Shown: in pieces, positions 6,934 to 14,061 of the stretch
How positions within the stretch are numbered: the first letter of the stretch is position 1
How the letters are laid out: every line of letters starts with the position of its first letter
From: Pseudomonadota bacterium
GTDB taxonomy: Bacteria; Pseudomonadota; Alphaproteobacteria; Caulobacterales; Aquidulcibacteraceae
Reading direction: 5' to 3'
Assembly (NCBI GenBank): GCA_023410295.1
Contig: JAEYPY010000179.1
Location: forward strand, 1-15,725
Length of the DNA stretch: 15,725 nt
Notes under the pieces: model-generated
The model's input: only the letters and a program-made list of their open reading frames with translations
What the model was told of the DNA's origin: nothing
Database searches by the model: none
Made by a program: the position numbers and the translations under genes

Positions 6934-8991
6934 CTAATTATCCAAAAAGCTCCGCAGCTTCCGTGAACGGCTCGGATGCTTCAGCTTCCGCAGCGCCTTG
7001 GCTTCGATCTGGCGGATGCGTTCGCGGGTGACCGAGAACTGCTGACCGACTTCTTCGAGTGTGTGGTCGGTGTTCATGCCGATGCCGAAGCGCATGCGCA
7101 GGACGCGTTCTTCGCGGGGGGTGAGCGAGGCGAGCACGCGCGTGGTGGTTTCGCGCAGGTTGCTTTGAATCGCGGCGTCGACAGGCAGGATAGCGTTCTT
7201 GTCTTCGATGAAGTCGCCGAGATGTGAATCTTCTTCATCGCCAATCGGGGTTTCGAGCGAGATCGGCTCCTTGGCGATCTTCATCACCTTGCGCACTTTT
7301 TCGAGCGGCAGGCCGAGTTTTTCGGCGAGCTCCTCGGGCGTGGGTTCGCGGCCGATTTCGTGGAGCATCTGACGGCTGGGGCGCACGAGCTTGTTGATGG
7401 TCTCGATCATGTGCACTGGGATGCGGATGGTGCGCGCCTGGTCGGCGATCGAACGGGTGATGGCCTGGCGAATCCACCACGTCGCGTAGGTCGAAAACTT
7501 GTAGCCGCGGCGATATTCGAATTTATCGACCGCCTTCATGAGGCCGATATTGCCCTCCTGGATGAGATCCAGGAATTGCAGACCCCGATTGGTGTACTTC
7601 TTGGCGATGGAGATGACGAGGCGGAGGTTCGCTTCGACCATTTCCTTCTTGGCCTGCCGCGCTTCGCGTTCGCCTTTCTGCACGGCGTGGACGATGCGGC
7701 GGTATTCGTCGATCGGCACGCCGGTCTCTTGCGCCAGCACGCCGATCTCGCTGCGGATGTCAGCGATCTCGTCGGCCTCGGCGGCGACGAACTTGGCCCA
7801 GGCCTTGTGCTTCTGCACGGCGACTTTCTCGGTCCATTTGGGATCGAGTTCGTGGCCTTGGTATTGGGTGAGGAATTCGCCGCGCGGCACGCCGTTAGAT
7901 TCAGCGAGGCGCATCAGCTTGCCTTCAAGCTGAATGAGCTTGCGATTGATCGCATAGAGCTGCTCGACGAGGCTCTCGATCCGCGCGTTGTTGAGCTTCA
8001 GCTTCTTCAGCTGTTCGATGATGGTGTTTTGCGCGGCTTCGTAGGATTCGGCCTTGGCGCCGGGCAGGGACTTGCCCTGCAGCCGGAGCTCGATGCGCTT
8101 CTCTTGCAGCTTGCGGAATTGACCGAATGCGTCGGCGATGGCGTCGAGCGTGGCCATCACGCCTTCCTTGAGCTCGGCCTCCATGGCGGACATGGAGATG
8201 GCCTGCTCATCGTCGAAGTCGGCATCGGAATCGGCTTCGGCCGCGGCTTCGCCGGGATCCTTCTCTTCGCCGTCTTCGTTGATCGCCGGCTTCGGCGCCA
8301 GGCGCGCCGCGGCGGCTTCGGCCTTCTTGCGCTCGGCTTCGGCGATTTCGATCTTGGCTTGCTCGGGATCGACCAGGCCGTCGGCGTTCACGCCGGGCGC
8401 CGATTGCGGGACGATGCCCATCTCGGCGCCGTAGGTGGCTTCGAGATCAATGATGTCGCGCAGCAGGATCTTCTGTTCGCGCAGTTCGTCGCGCCACACC
8501 ATGATGGCTTCGAACGTCAGCGGGCTTTCGCAGAGGCCGCGGATCATCGCGTCGCGGCCGGCCTCGATGCGTTTGGCGATGGCGATTTCGCCTTCGCGGC
8601 TGAGCAGCTCGACGCTGCCCATTTCCCGCAGATACATGCGCACCGGATCGTCGGTGCGGTCGGCGTCTTCGCGCGTGTTGGTGACGACGGGCTTGGCCGC
8701 TTCTTCGCGCGTCGCGATCGCGCCGCCCTTGCCGTCTTCCTCGGCGGCTTCGCCTTCTTCTTCATTATCGACGACGTTGATGCCCATCTCGTTGAGCTGG
8801 CTCATCACGTCTTCGATCTGCTCGGAGGAAAATTCTTCCGACGGCAGGACCTTGTTGAGTTCCTCGTGAGTGACGAAGCCGCGCGTCTTGGCGGCCTTGA
8901 TCATCTTCTTCACGGCGGCGTCGGAAAGATCGAGGATCGGGCCCTCGGGAGCGTCTTTTTCTTCCGTCGTCGTTTCTTCGGTCTTGCTCAT
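6934..8991 (-). CDS. rpoD: RNA polymerase primary sigma factor RpoD (sigma-70)
   Basis: 685 residues, full length for an alphaproteobacterial primary sigma. Region 1.1 occupies the first ~75 residues, followed by an acidic linker. Region 1.2 (DDPVRMYLREMG, residues 114-147) comes next, then a long non-conserved region with acidic and Lys/Ala-rich stretches. Region 2 (about 452-522) includes LQFLDLIQEGNIGLMKAVDK and the -10 recognition helix YATWWIRQAITRSIADQ. Region 3 lies near 530-605. Region 4 (about 620-672) has the -35-binding helix-turn-helix VTRERIRQIEAKALRKL and ends KLRSFLDN. It directs transcription of housekeeping genes. It follows dnaG by 42 bases on the same strand, the conserved dnaG-rpoD pair. 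Confidence 0.98.
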   Translation of the reverse strand: MSKTEETTTEEKDAPEGPILDLSDAAVKKMIKAAKTRGFVTHEELNKVLPSEEFSSEQIEDVMSQLNEMGINVVDNEEEGEAAEEDGKGGAIATREEAAKPVVTNTREDADRTDDPVRMYLREMGSVELLSREGEIAIAKRIEAGRDAMIRGLCESPLTFEAIMVWRDELREQKILLRDIIDLEATYGAEMGIVPQSAPGVNADGLVDPEQAKIEIAEAERKKAEAAAARLAPKPAINEDGEEKDPGEAAAEADSDADFDDEQAISMSAMEAELKEGVMATLDAIADAFGQFRKLQEKRIELRLQGKSLPGAKAESYEAAQNTIIEQLKKLKLNNARIESLVEQLYAINRKLIQLEGKLMRLAESNGVPRGEFLTQYQGHELDPKWTEKVAVQKHKAWAKFVAAEADEIADIRSEIGVLAQETGVPIDEYRRIVHAVQKGEREARQAKKEMVEANLRLVISIAKKYTNRGLQFLDLIQEGNIGLMKAVDKFEYRRGYKFSTYATWWIRQAITRSIADQARTIRIPVHMIETINKLVRPSRQMLHEIGREPTPEELAEKLGLPLEKVRKVMKIAKEPISLETPIGDEEDSHLGDFIEDKNAILPVDAAIQSNLRETTTRVLASLTPREERVLRMRFGIGMNTDHTLEEVGQQFSVTRERIRQIEAKALRKLKHPSRSRKLRSFLDN

Positions 8992-9033
8992 CAGACTTAC
9001 GGTCTCTTCTCAAATCGAAATAGGCATCGTTTG

Positions 9034-10926
9034 TTAGACGACTAGGCCGTCGGCTTCGTCTTCTTGCAGATCATCCAGCTTGGCTTCGCGCGCGCGCCGC
9101 TCGATGGTCACGGCCTCGCGGCTGAGCGCCTGAAAGCGCGCGAATGCGGTCTCGTCTCCATCGGCGGCCGCTGCGCGCAGCGCCGCCAGTTCCTCCCTGA
9201 TGGCCGGCAGCACCACCTCGCGGGTGGCCTGCGCCAGCCATTCAGCCTCGACGTCGGCCCCCTCCGGCGCGGGACGGGGCCTCGGCCAACGCGAAACGCG
9301 CGCCGCAGCGCGTTCCAGACCCAGCCGGGTCAGATGGAGGCTGAGATCGTTTCGGTCAATGGCCCCATTCGTCTCGGGGGCATCGGCAAGCTGGATTAGG
9401 GCCGCACGGACCGCGGCGAGGTCCGGATCCGGGATATGGAGCCGGTCCAGCCACTCCGAGAAGCGGGCAAGGATGCCGGGGTAGTCCGCCGCCGCCTGGA
9501 GGAAGTTTTCCGCGGCCGGCCGTGGCGGGGCGGCGGCGCGGGCTTTGAGTTGTTCAGTCGGCCCTGGCGGGGGCGCGTTGCGGCCCCAGGCGCGGGGGCC
9601 GCCTTGGCCGGGCGCGGCAGGCTGGAAGGCCGGGCGCTGGGCGCGGATGAGGGCGTTGGCGCGGGCAAGGAGGTCCGAGAAATAGGCGCGCTGGGTGTCG
9701 CGGTCCGCGATTTTGTTGGCGGCATCTTTGAGCGCGGCCTGGAAGGCGGCCCGAGCTTCCGGCGTGGCGAGGCCATGGCGGGCGCGTTCGCGCTCGAAGA
9801 TGGCGTCGGAGAAGGGTGCGGCGGCGGCGATGAGCGCAGTAAGGCCATCCTCGCCGGCGCGGCGGTAGATGTCGTCCGGGTCCTCGCCTTCGGGCGCGTA
9901 CGCGATGCGAAGCGTGCGGCCGGGCGCCAAGTGCGGCAGCGCGAGATCGAGCGCGCGGTCGGCGGCGCGCTGGCCGGCGCTGTCGCCATCGAAGCAGAGC
10001 GTGGGTTCGCCGCCGGAGCGCCACAGCAATTGTAGTTGCTCTTCGGTGAGCGCGGTGCCGCACGGCGCGACTGCGGCGATGCCGGCGCGCTCGAAAGCGA
10101 TGACGTCGAGATAGCCTTCGCCGACGACGAGGCCGGGCGCCTTGGTGCGCGCGATCAGTTCGCGCGCTTGTTTCAGGCGGTAGAGCACGCGGCTCTTGGA
10201 ATAGAGCTGCGTCTCGGGCGAGTTGATGTACTTGGCCTTGGAGTCTTTCGCGAGCGCACGGCCGCCAAAACCGATGATTTTTCCGCTTGGATCGGTGATT
10301 TCGAAGGTGATGCGGCCGCGGAAGGTGTCGATCGCGCGCTTGCCTTCATCGCCCTCGCGCGCAACGCCGGCGGCGACGATCTCTTCGATGCTGAAGCCGT
10401 CGGCCTTCAGCTTATCGAGGCCCCAAGTCCATTCGTCAGGCGCAAGGCCGATGCCGAAGCGCTCCCATTCGTCGGGGCCGAGGCCGCGGCCTTGCAGATA
10501 TTTGCGCGCGTCGGCGCCGCCGCTGGAGCGCAGCGCGTTGGCGAAGAGTTTCGCCGCGCTGGCGGTCACTGCGTAAAGGCGCTTGCGGCGATCGCTTTCG
10601 CCGCGGTCCTCGTACTCGTCCTTTGGCAGCGGCACGCCGGCGTATTCAGCGATCTTTTCCACGGCTTCAGGGAAGTTGAGCCCTTCCAGCTTCATCGCCA
10701 GCGTGAAGACATCGCCTTTCTCGCCGCAGCCAAAGCAATTGAAGATGCCCTTCTGGTCGAGCACGTGGAACGAGGACGATTTTTCCTGATGGAAGGGGCA
10801 GCAGGCCCAGTAATCGCCGGCCGCAGGGCGCGTCTTGCGCTTGTCCCAGGTGAGGCGCTTGCCGGCATAGTCGGCAATCGAAACCCGGTCGCGCACCTGA
10901 CGGAGCAAGGTGTCGGAAAAACGCAT
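9034..10926 (-). CDS. dnaG: DNA primase DnaG
   Basis: 630 residues from the ATG at 10926. It synthesises RNA primers at the replication fork. The N-terminal zinc domain has Cys43-x2-His46-x17-Cys64-x2-Cys67 (CPFH ... CFGC). The catalytic TOPRIM core shows EGYLDV with Glu270 and DGDSAG with Asp313 and Asp315. An Ala/Pro-rich linker (about residues 430-480) leads to the C-terminal DnaB-binding domain. An upstream in-frame GTG (10953) is rejected because a TATAAT box at 10956-10961 would place transcription start downstream of it, and family members begin near MRFSDTLL. The ribosome site is weak (AGG five bases before). Together with rpoD it forms a reduced macromolecular-synthesis operon; rpsU is absent. 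Confidence 0.97.
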   Translation of the reverse strand: MRFSDTLLRQVRDRVSIADYAGKRLTWDKRKTRPAAGDYWACCPFHQEKSSSFHVLDQKGIFNCFGCGEKGDVFTLAMKLEGLNFPEAVEKIAEYAGVPLPKDEYEDRGESDRRKRLYAVTASAAKLFANALRSSGGADARKYLQGRGLGPDEWERFGIGLAPDEWTWGLDKLKADGFSIEEIVAAGVAREGDEGKRAIDTFRGRITFEITDPSGKIIGFGGRALAKDSKAKYINSPETQLYSKSRVLYRLKQARELIARTKAPGLVVGEGYLDVIAFERAGIAAVAPCGTALTEEQLQLLWRSGGEPTLCFDGDSAGQRAADRALDLALPHLAPGRTLRIAYAPEGEDPDDIYRRAGEDGLTALIAAAAPFSDAIFERERARHGLATPEARAAFQAALKDAANKIADRDTQRAYFSDLLARANALIRAQRPAFQPAAPGQGGPRAWGRNAPPPGPTEQLKARAAAPPRPAAENFLQAAADYPGILARFSEWLDRLHIPDPDLAAVRAALIQLADAPETNGAIDRNDLSLHLTRLGLERAAARVSRWPRPRPAPEGADVEAEWLAQATREVVLPAIREELAALRAAAADGDETAFARFQALSREAVTIERRAREAKLDDLQEDEADGLVV

Positions 10927-10955
10927 CAGAACCTGAGGGAAGCGGCGATGCACCT

Positions 10956-10984
10956 ATTATACAGCGATTCGCCGAAACGATTCG
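10956..10984 (-). promoter_or_regulatory. dnaG-rpoD promoter with two GANTC sites
   Basis: On the minus strand a perfect TATAAT occupies 10961-10956, with start expected near 10949, 23 bases before the dnaG ATG. No good TTGACA lies at the usual distance. Instead two identical CGATTCG heptamers (10965-10971 and 10978-10984, 13 bp apart) occupy the spacer and -35 zone, each containing GATTC, a GANTC methylation site. In Caulobacter-type bacteria GANTC is methylated by CcrM and read by the sigma-70 cofactor GcrA. Whether that applies here is inference. Confidence 0.55.
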
Positions 10985-11009
10985 GGCGACGCTGATATTC
11001 TTCGGCTTT

Positions 11010-11180
11010 TTAGCTCAGGATTGGGTAGTAGCCGGGCGGATCGCTGGCGGGGAAGCTCTCGTCGGAGGCCTGGTCGATCTCGTCCCAATTGCGCGGCGGG
11101 TTTTCCATCGCCTCAGGGCCGGCGTCGCGCACTTCCTGCGGCGGCGCGGAATCCGGCAAAGGGGTTGGCGGCTGACCCAT
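11010..11180 (-). CDS. 56-residue protein with C-terminal SDESFPASDPP motif
   Basis: A small gene easily missed. Translation starts MGQPPTPLPDSAPPQ and ends SDPPGYYPILS. Residues 17-52 align without gaps to residues 46-81 of the neighbouring 81-residue protein, with 23 of 36 identical: VRDAGPE, a Met, a Trp, DQ and SDESFPASDPP all fall at the same spacing. It has no signal peptide or membrane helix, so it is probably cytoplasmic. It lies 35 bases downstream of its paralogue on the same strand, presumably co-transcribed. The conserved alignment is the main evidence that it is a gene. Function unknown. Confidence 0.75.
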   Translation of the reverse strand: MGQPPTPLPDSAPPQEVRDAGPEAMENPPRNWDEIDQASDESFPASDPPGYYPILS

Positions 11181-11215
11181 AAGGTGAAGATGGGTCCGCC
11201 GCCGCCCGATAGCAA

Positions 11216-11461
11216 CTAATAGGTGGCCGGCGGGTCGCTGGCCGGGAAGCTTTCGTCCGAGCGCTGATCGGCGCGCGACCAGTGCGATTGCTGGCCGTCC
11301 ATATTTTCGGGGCCAGCGTCGCGCACGGGCTGCATGCCGAGCCCTTGGCTCATCTCATCACCCTGCAATTCTTGATCGTGCTTGCGCTTCTGCATTGCGC
11401 GGTAAGCCAGCACGCCGGCGCCGACCAAAGCCGCCGCGCCGAGTACACGTCCCATTCTCAT
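11216..11461 (-). CDS. 81-residue single-helix protein with C-terminal SDESFPASDPP motif
   Basis: MRMGRVLGAAALVGAGVLAY forms an N-terminal membrane helix (about residues 4-20), followed by a basic patch (RAMQKRKH) and a polar tail carrying VRDAGPE, a Trp, DQ and SDESFPASDPPATY. The start at 11461 has GAAAGG seven bases upstream; a longer in-frame extension is rejected because it overlaps the SIMPL gene on the other strand. Helix followed by Arg/Lys suggests the tail faces the cytoplasm. Its tail is paralogous to the adjacent 56-residue protein. A putative stress promoter (AGAAC-N16-CGTT) lies upstream. I recall similar FPASDPP tails in small uncharacterised bacterial proteins; no function is known to me. 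Confidence 0.75.
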   Translation of the reverse strand: MRMGRVLGAAALVGAGVLAYRAMQKRKHDQELQGDEMSQGLGMQPVRDAGPENMDGQQSHWSRADQRSDESFPASDPPATY

Positions 11462-11494
11462 GCCATGACCTTTCTTGGGTTGGGGTGCGTGGAA

Positions 11495-11519
11495 AACGCG
11501 GGCGCGGGCTATCAGTTCT
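11495..11519 (-). promoter_or_regulatory. Putative EcfG-type promoter (variant -35) for the SDESFPASDPP pair
   Basis: Read on the minus strand: AGAAC (11519-11515), 16 bases, CGTT (11498-11495). The -10 and spacing fit the EcfG consensus exactly; the -35 has one mismatch (AGAAC for GGAAC). Start would be near 11488, about 27 bases before the ATG at 11461. Confidence 0.4.
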
Positions 11520-11623
11520 CGCTCACGATCACGCGAGATGCGGGCGGCGGCTTCCTGTTGCCGTAAAATCGCCGCGCGGCTCGGGCGGTTCGTGGTCTTC
11601 GAGGGCAAGTGGAGTTGATGAAT

Positions 11624-12352
11624 ATGCGACTGATCAAGGCAGCGGCGGCGTTCGCCGTACTGGCGAGTTTCGCGGCAGCGCCCATGGCGGCCGCACAGGA
11701 GCCGCAGGTCACTGTCCCCGCGGTGCAGGGGACTTTGCTGACGGTGAGCGCCGAAGGGCTTTCCGAAGGCCGCCCTGACATGGCGACGATCAATCTCGGC
11801 GTGACCACAGAAGGTCAAACGGCGCAGGCGGCGCTGCAAGAAAATGCGCGGCGCATGCAGGCGCTGAACCAGGCGCTCCGGCGCGCCGGCATCGCCGAGC
11901 GCGATATCCAGACCTCGAACGTCTCGGTCTATCCGCAACAGCAATATCGTGAAGGTCAGGCGCCGCTGATCACCGGCTATCAGGCCAATAACACGGTGAC
12001 GGCCAAGGTGCGCCGCATCGACAACACCGGACGCGTCATCGATGCGGCGGTGAACGCCGGCGGCAACACCGTCAACGGCGTCTACTTCTCTTATCAAGAT
12101 CCGGACGCGCAGCTCGATGCCGCGCGGCGCGATGCGATCGCCGAAGCGCGCCGGCGCGCCGATCTCTACGCCAATGCGCTCGGCATGCGCGTGCACCGCA
12201 TCGTCGCCGTGCAAGAGGGCGGCGGTTATGCGCCACCGATGCCCGTGCCGATGGCCGCGCGCATGGAAGCGGCGCAAGACGCTTCAACCCCGGTTTCGCC
12301 CGGTCAAATCGAAACCCGCGTCAATGTCGGGGTGACCTTCGAACTGCGCTAG
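11624..12352 (+). CDS. SIMPL-domain (YggE/DUF541-like) periplasmic protein
   Basis: 242 residues from ATG 11624, chosen because the preceding GGAG is nine bases away and the protein then opens with a proper signal peptide (MRLIKAAAAFAVLASFAAAP, cleavage near AAAQ|EP). The in-frame ATG at 11618 and GTG at 11609 are alternatives. The mature part has the SIMPL hallmarks: an opening strand LLTVSAEGLSEGRPDMATIN, a helix ARRMQALNQALRRAGIAERDIQTS, the strand GYQANNTVTAKV and the final helix RRDAIAEARRRADLYANALG. Family members form periplasmic or envelope oligomers; E. coli YggE is linked to oxidative-stress defence. A strong terminator follows. Divergent from the SDESFPASDPP genes. Confidence 0.92.
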   Translation: MRLIKAAAAFAVLASFAAAPMAAAQEPQVTVPAVQGTLLTVSAEGLSEGRPDMATINLGVTTEGQTAQAALQENARRMQALNQALRRAGIAERDIQTSNVSVYPQQQYREGQAPLITGYQANNTVTAKVRRIDNTGRVIDAAVNAGGNTVNGVYFSYQDPDAQLDAARRDAIAEARRRADLYANALGMRVHRIVAVQEGGGYAPPMPVPMAARMEAAQDASTPVSPGQIETRVNVGVTFELR

Positions 12353-12375
12353 TCTCTCCTCGCGCAGGCAAGAAG

Positions 12376-12416
12376 AAGGGCGGCGGTTGTCATGACCGCC
12401 GCCCTTTGTGTTTCTA
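12376..12416. terminator. Intrinsic terminator after the SIMPL gene, probably bidirectional
   Basis: A perfect 12-bp stem, AAGGGCGGCGGT (12376-12387) with its complement (12395-12406) around TGTCATG, is followed by TTTGTGTTTCTATTTT. It lies 24 bases past the SIMPL stop codon. It also lies just past the 3' end of the converging minus-strand gene at 12429, where the stem ends in TT and could serve both. Confidence 0.85.
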
Positions 12417-12428
12417 TTTTCGCTCCGA

Positions 12429-12695
12429 TTACGGCGCGGGTTCTTCGACTGGCGCCGGGCTCGTCGGCTCAGCGCTCGGCGGCGTCACGGGCGCGGGCGG
12501 CGGGCTCGGCAGATTGATGTCCGGCGGGTTCACGTTGACGTCCGGCACATTCAATTCGAGTTCCGCCGTTTCGCGCGGCTGCTGCACGCCGCCGCTGAAC
12601 GCGAAGATGCCGACGGCGATGATCGCCACCAGGATAATCCCCGCCAGGAACGCAACCCACGGCGAGCTGCCGCCGCCGCTTTCTCTTTCAGCCAT
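12429..12695 (-). CDS. 88-residue single-pass membrane protein with proline-rich tail
   Basis: MAERESGGGSSPW is followed by one hydrophobic helix (about residues 14-33, AFLAGIILVAIIAVGIFAF) and then a tail of VPDVNVNPPDINLPSPPPAP type, rich in Pro, Val and Glu, with no known domain. With an acidic/neutral N-terminus the orientation is unclear; an extended Pro-rich tail in the periplasm is plausible. The ATG at 12695 has GGAGA seven bases upstream. An EcfG-like promoter lies 25-30 bases before it. Divergent from the 68-residue protein. Function unknown. Confidence 0.75.
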   Translation of the reverse strand: MAERESGGGSSPWVAFLAGIILVAIIAVGIFAFSGGVQQPRETAELELNVPDVNVNPPDINLPSPPPAPVTPPSAEPTSPAPVEEPAP

Positions 12696-12726
12696 AATTC
12701 AATCTCCAATCTCGCCCTGCGGCATA

Positions 12727-12751
12727 AACAAAGGTTGCGGGCCAGAGTTCC
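12727..12751 (-). promoter_or_regulatory. Putative EcfG-type promoter for the 88-residue membrane protein
   Basis: On the minus strand GGAAC (12751-12747), 16 bases, TGTT (12730-12727), matching GGAAC-N16/17-cGTT except for the variable first base of the -10. Predicted start near 12720, then a GGAGA ribosome site and the ATG at 12695: ideal geometry. Confidence 0.6.
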
Positions 12752-12774
12752 GGCGCGTTGTTCCCTTTCGGCGC

Positions 12775-12800
12775 GGAACAGCCACGCCGGTGCACGTGTT
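12775..12800 (+). promoter_or_regulatory. Putative EcfG-type promoter for the 68-residue protein
   Basis: GGAAC (12775-12779), 17 bases, TGTT (12797-12800). Start would be near 12807, almost at the ATG (12809), which fits the absence of a ribosome site there and suggests a leaderless message. The GGAAC also forms the right arm of the inverted repeat TGTTCC (12759-12764) / GGAACA (12775-12780). Confidence 0.5.
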
Positions 12801-12808
12801 GAAACGGC

Positions 12809-13015
12809 ATGTTCGAAGGCATTGGCACCGAAGAAATCGTGTACGGCGCAGGCGCCGCAGTGTTGCTGGCGGCGATCGGCTGGGGGGTCTATCGCGACAA
12901 GACGCGCAACAAGCGTAATGACGCTGTCACCGAAGCCGCGACGCGCGAGCAGTACCAGCACCCGGAACGCTATCAGCGCACGCAGAAAGAGTTCGAGCGG
13001 GCGACAAAAGACTGA
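12809..13015 (+). CDS. 68-residue single-helix membrane protein
   Basis: MFEGIGTEEIVYGAGAAVLL leads into one membrane helix (about residues 10-27), then a basic stretch (RDKTRNKRND) that should keep the C-terminus in the cytoplasm. The tail is charged and helical (EQYQHPERYQRTQKEFERAT). No recognised domain. There is no clear ribosome site before the ATG. A clean terminator lies 24 bases after the stop and a divergent partner and stress-type promoter lie upstream, which together support a real gene. Function unknown. Confidence 0.62.
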   Translation: MFEGIGTEEIVYGAGAAVLLAAIGWGVYRDKTRNKRNDAVTEAATREQYQHPERYQRTQKEFERATKD

Positions 13016-13038
13016 CCTGAGGGTTGGAGCACAGGTGT

Positions 13039-13069
13039 GCGCCTCCCGCGGCCGGCCGGAGGCGCTTTT
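13039..13069 (+). terminator. Intrinsic terminator after the 68-residue gene
   Basis: GCGCCTCC (13039-13046) pairs with GGAGGCGC (13058-13065) and TTTTGGTTT follows. On the minus strand there is no T-run, so it mainly ends the + transcript. Confidence 0.75.
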
Positions 13070-13101
13070 GGTTTCGAGTTGCTCGCGTTGACCTCGGTCG
13101 T

Positions 13102-14019
13102 CTACCTAGCGAGCGGGGTGAGCAGTTCCTCGCCGGCATAGAAGCGGCGGAGATTTTCGAGGACGTTCTGCGAGCCGGCGTAGAGCGCTTCGCGCGTGCC
13201 GCCGCCGAGGTGCGGTGTGAGTGTCGTGTTCGGCACATCGCGCCAGCGTTGGATCGGCGTCGGTTCTTCCTGGAAAACATCAAGCCCGGCGCCGCCGAGT
13301 TTGCCGGCCTTGAGCGCGGCGATCAGCGCGTCTTCATCGACAACCGTGCCGCGCGAGACGTTGATGAGGACGCCGTCAGGCCCGAGCGCTTCGATGATCT
13401 CGGCGCTGATAAGTCCGTTCTGATCTCCGCGCGCGGCGATAGCGAGCACGTCCGCCCATTCGGCGAGCGCTTTGAGGTTCGGCTCGTAGGCGTGGGTGAT
13501 GTGCGGCTTCGGGCGCGGGCCGTGCCACTTGATTTCAAGTCCGAACGCCGCGGCACGGTGCGCGATGGCTTCGCCGATCGCGCCCATGCCGACGACGCCA
13601 AGCTTGCGTCCGCGCAAGCGGCGCTGGGGCGGCACGGCGAGCGGCGGCGTCCAGGTCCCTTCGCGAAGCACGCGCTCGCCTTCGGTGAACAGGCGCAGCC
13701 GCGCGATCATCAGTCCGATGGCGACGTCGGCGACGTCTTCATGGTTGATCTCGCGTCCGTGCGTGATGGCGATGCCGCGCTGGCGCGCGTAGTCGAGATC
13801 GATGCCGTCAACGCCGACGCCAAAGCAGATAATGCAGCCCAGCTCGGGCAACGCATCGATCATCGCGTTGGAGAGGCCGATATGGCCGATGGTGACGGCG
13901 GCGCGGATTTCTTTGCGCTGCTCTTCGTTCTTTGGCGGCCAATGCACCACTTCGTAGGCGCCGAGTTGAAGTTCGAACAGGCCAAGCGGCGGGTGAACGA
14001 GAAGAGCGGGTTTGGTCAT
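13102..14019 (-). CDS. D-isomer-specific 2-hydroxyacid dehydrogenase
   Basis: 305 residues. An NAD(P)-dependent oxidoreductase that interconverts 2-oxoacids and D-2-hydroxyacids. The nucleotide-binding motif is GVVGMGAIGEAI (residues 141-152). The catalytic triad is Arg223 (NVSRG), Glu252 (DVFQEEP) and His270 (TPHLGGGT). FGVGVDGIDLDYARQRGI is the usual substrate-side signature. The length and overall pattern suggest the glyoxylate/hydroxypyruvate reductase branch, but the substrate cannot be fixed from sequence alone. The ATG at 14019 is chosen over an in-frame TTG at 14043 because the shorter form begins as the family does; no strong ribosome site is seen for either. It lies 42 bases after carA on the same strand and is probably transcribed with it. 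Confidence 0.93.
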   Translation of the reverse strand: MTKPALLVHPPLGLFELQLGAYEVVHWPPKNEEQRKEIRAAVTIGHIGLSNAMIDALPELGCIICFGVGVDGIDLDYARQRGIAITHGREINHEDVADVAIGLMIARLRLFTEGERVLREGTWTPPLAVPPQRRLRGRKLGVVGMGAIGEAIAHRAAAFGLEIKWHGPRPKPHITHAYEPNLKALAEWADVLAIAARGDQNGLISAEIIEALGPDGVLINVSRGTVVDEDALIAALKAGKLGGAGLDVFQEEPTPIQRWRDVPNTTLTPHLGGGTREALYAGSQNVLENLRRFYAGEELLTPLAR

Positions 14020-14061
14020 TGTTCGGTTATGGACCGACGTCAATCGGCCCGCCAGCGCCGC

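Noticed and set aside
7360..9045. Long + strand open frame (561 codons) opposite rpoD
   Set aside because: It is the antisense shadow of rpoD, created by high GC; its composition is Phe/Leu/Gly/Asp-rich without domains, while rpoD is unmistakable.
11564..11569. TAAAAT as a -10 box for the SIMPL gene
   Set aside because: No -35 at a suitable distance; one AT-rich hexamer alone is too little in this gap.
12747..12763. Two GTTC repeats resembling an alphaproteobacterial LexA box
   Set aside because: The spacing is 9 bases rather than the 7 expected for GTTC-N7-GTTC; the GGAAC promoters explain the motif better.
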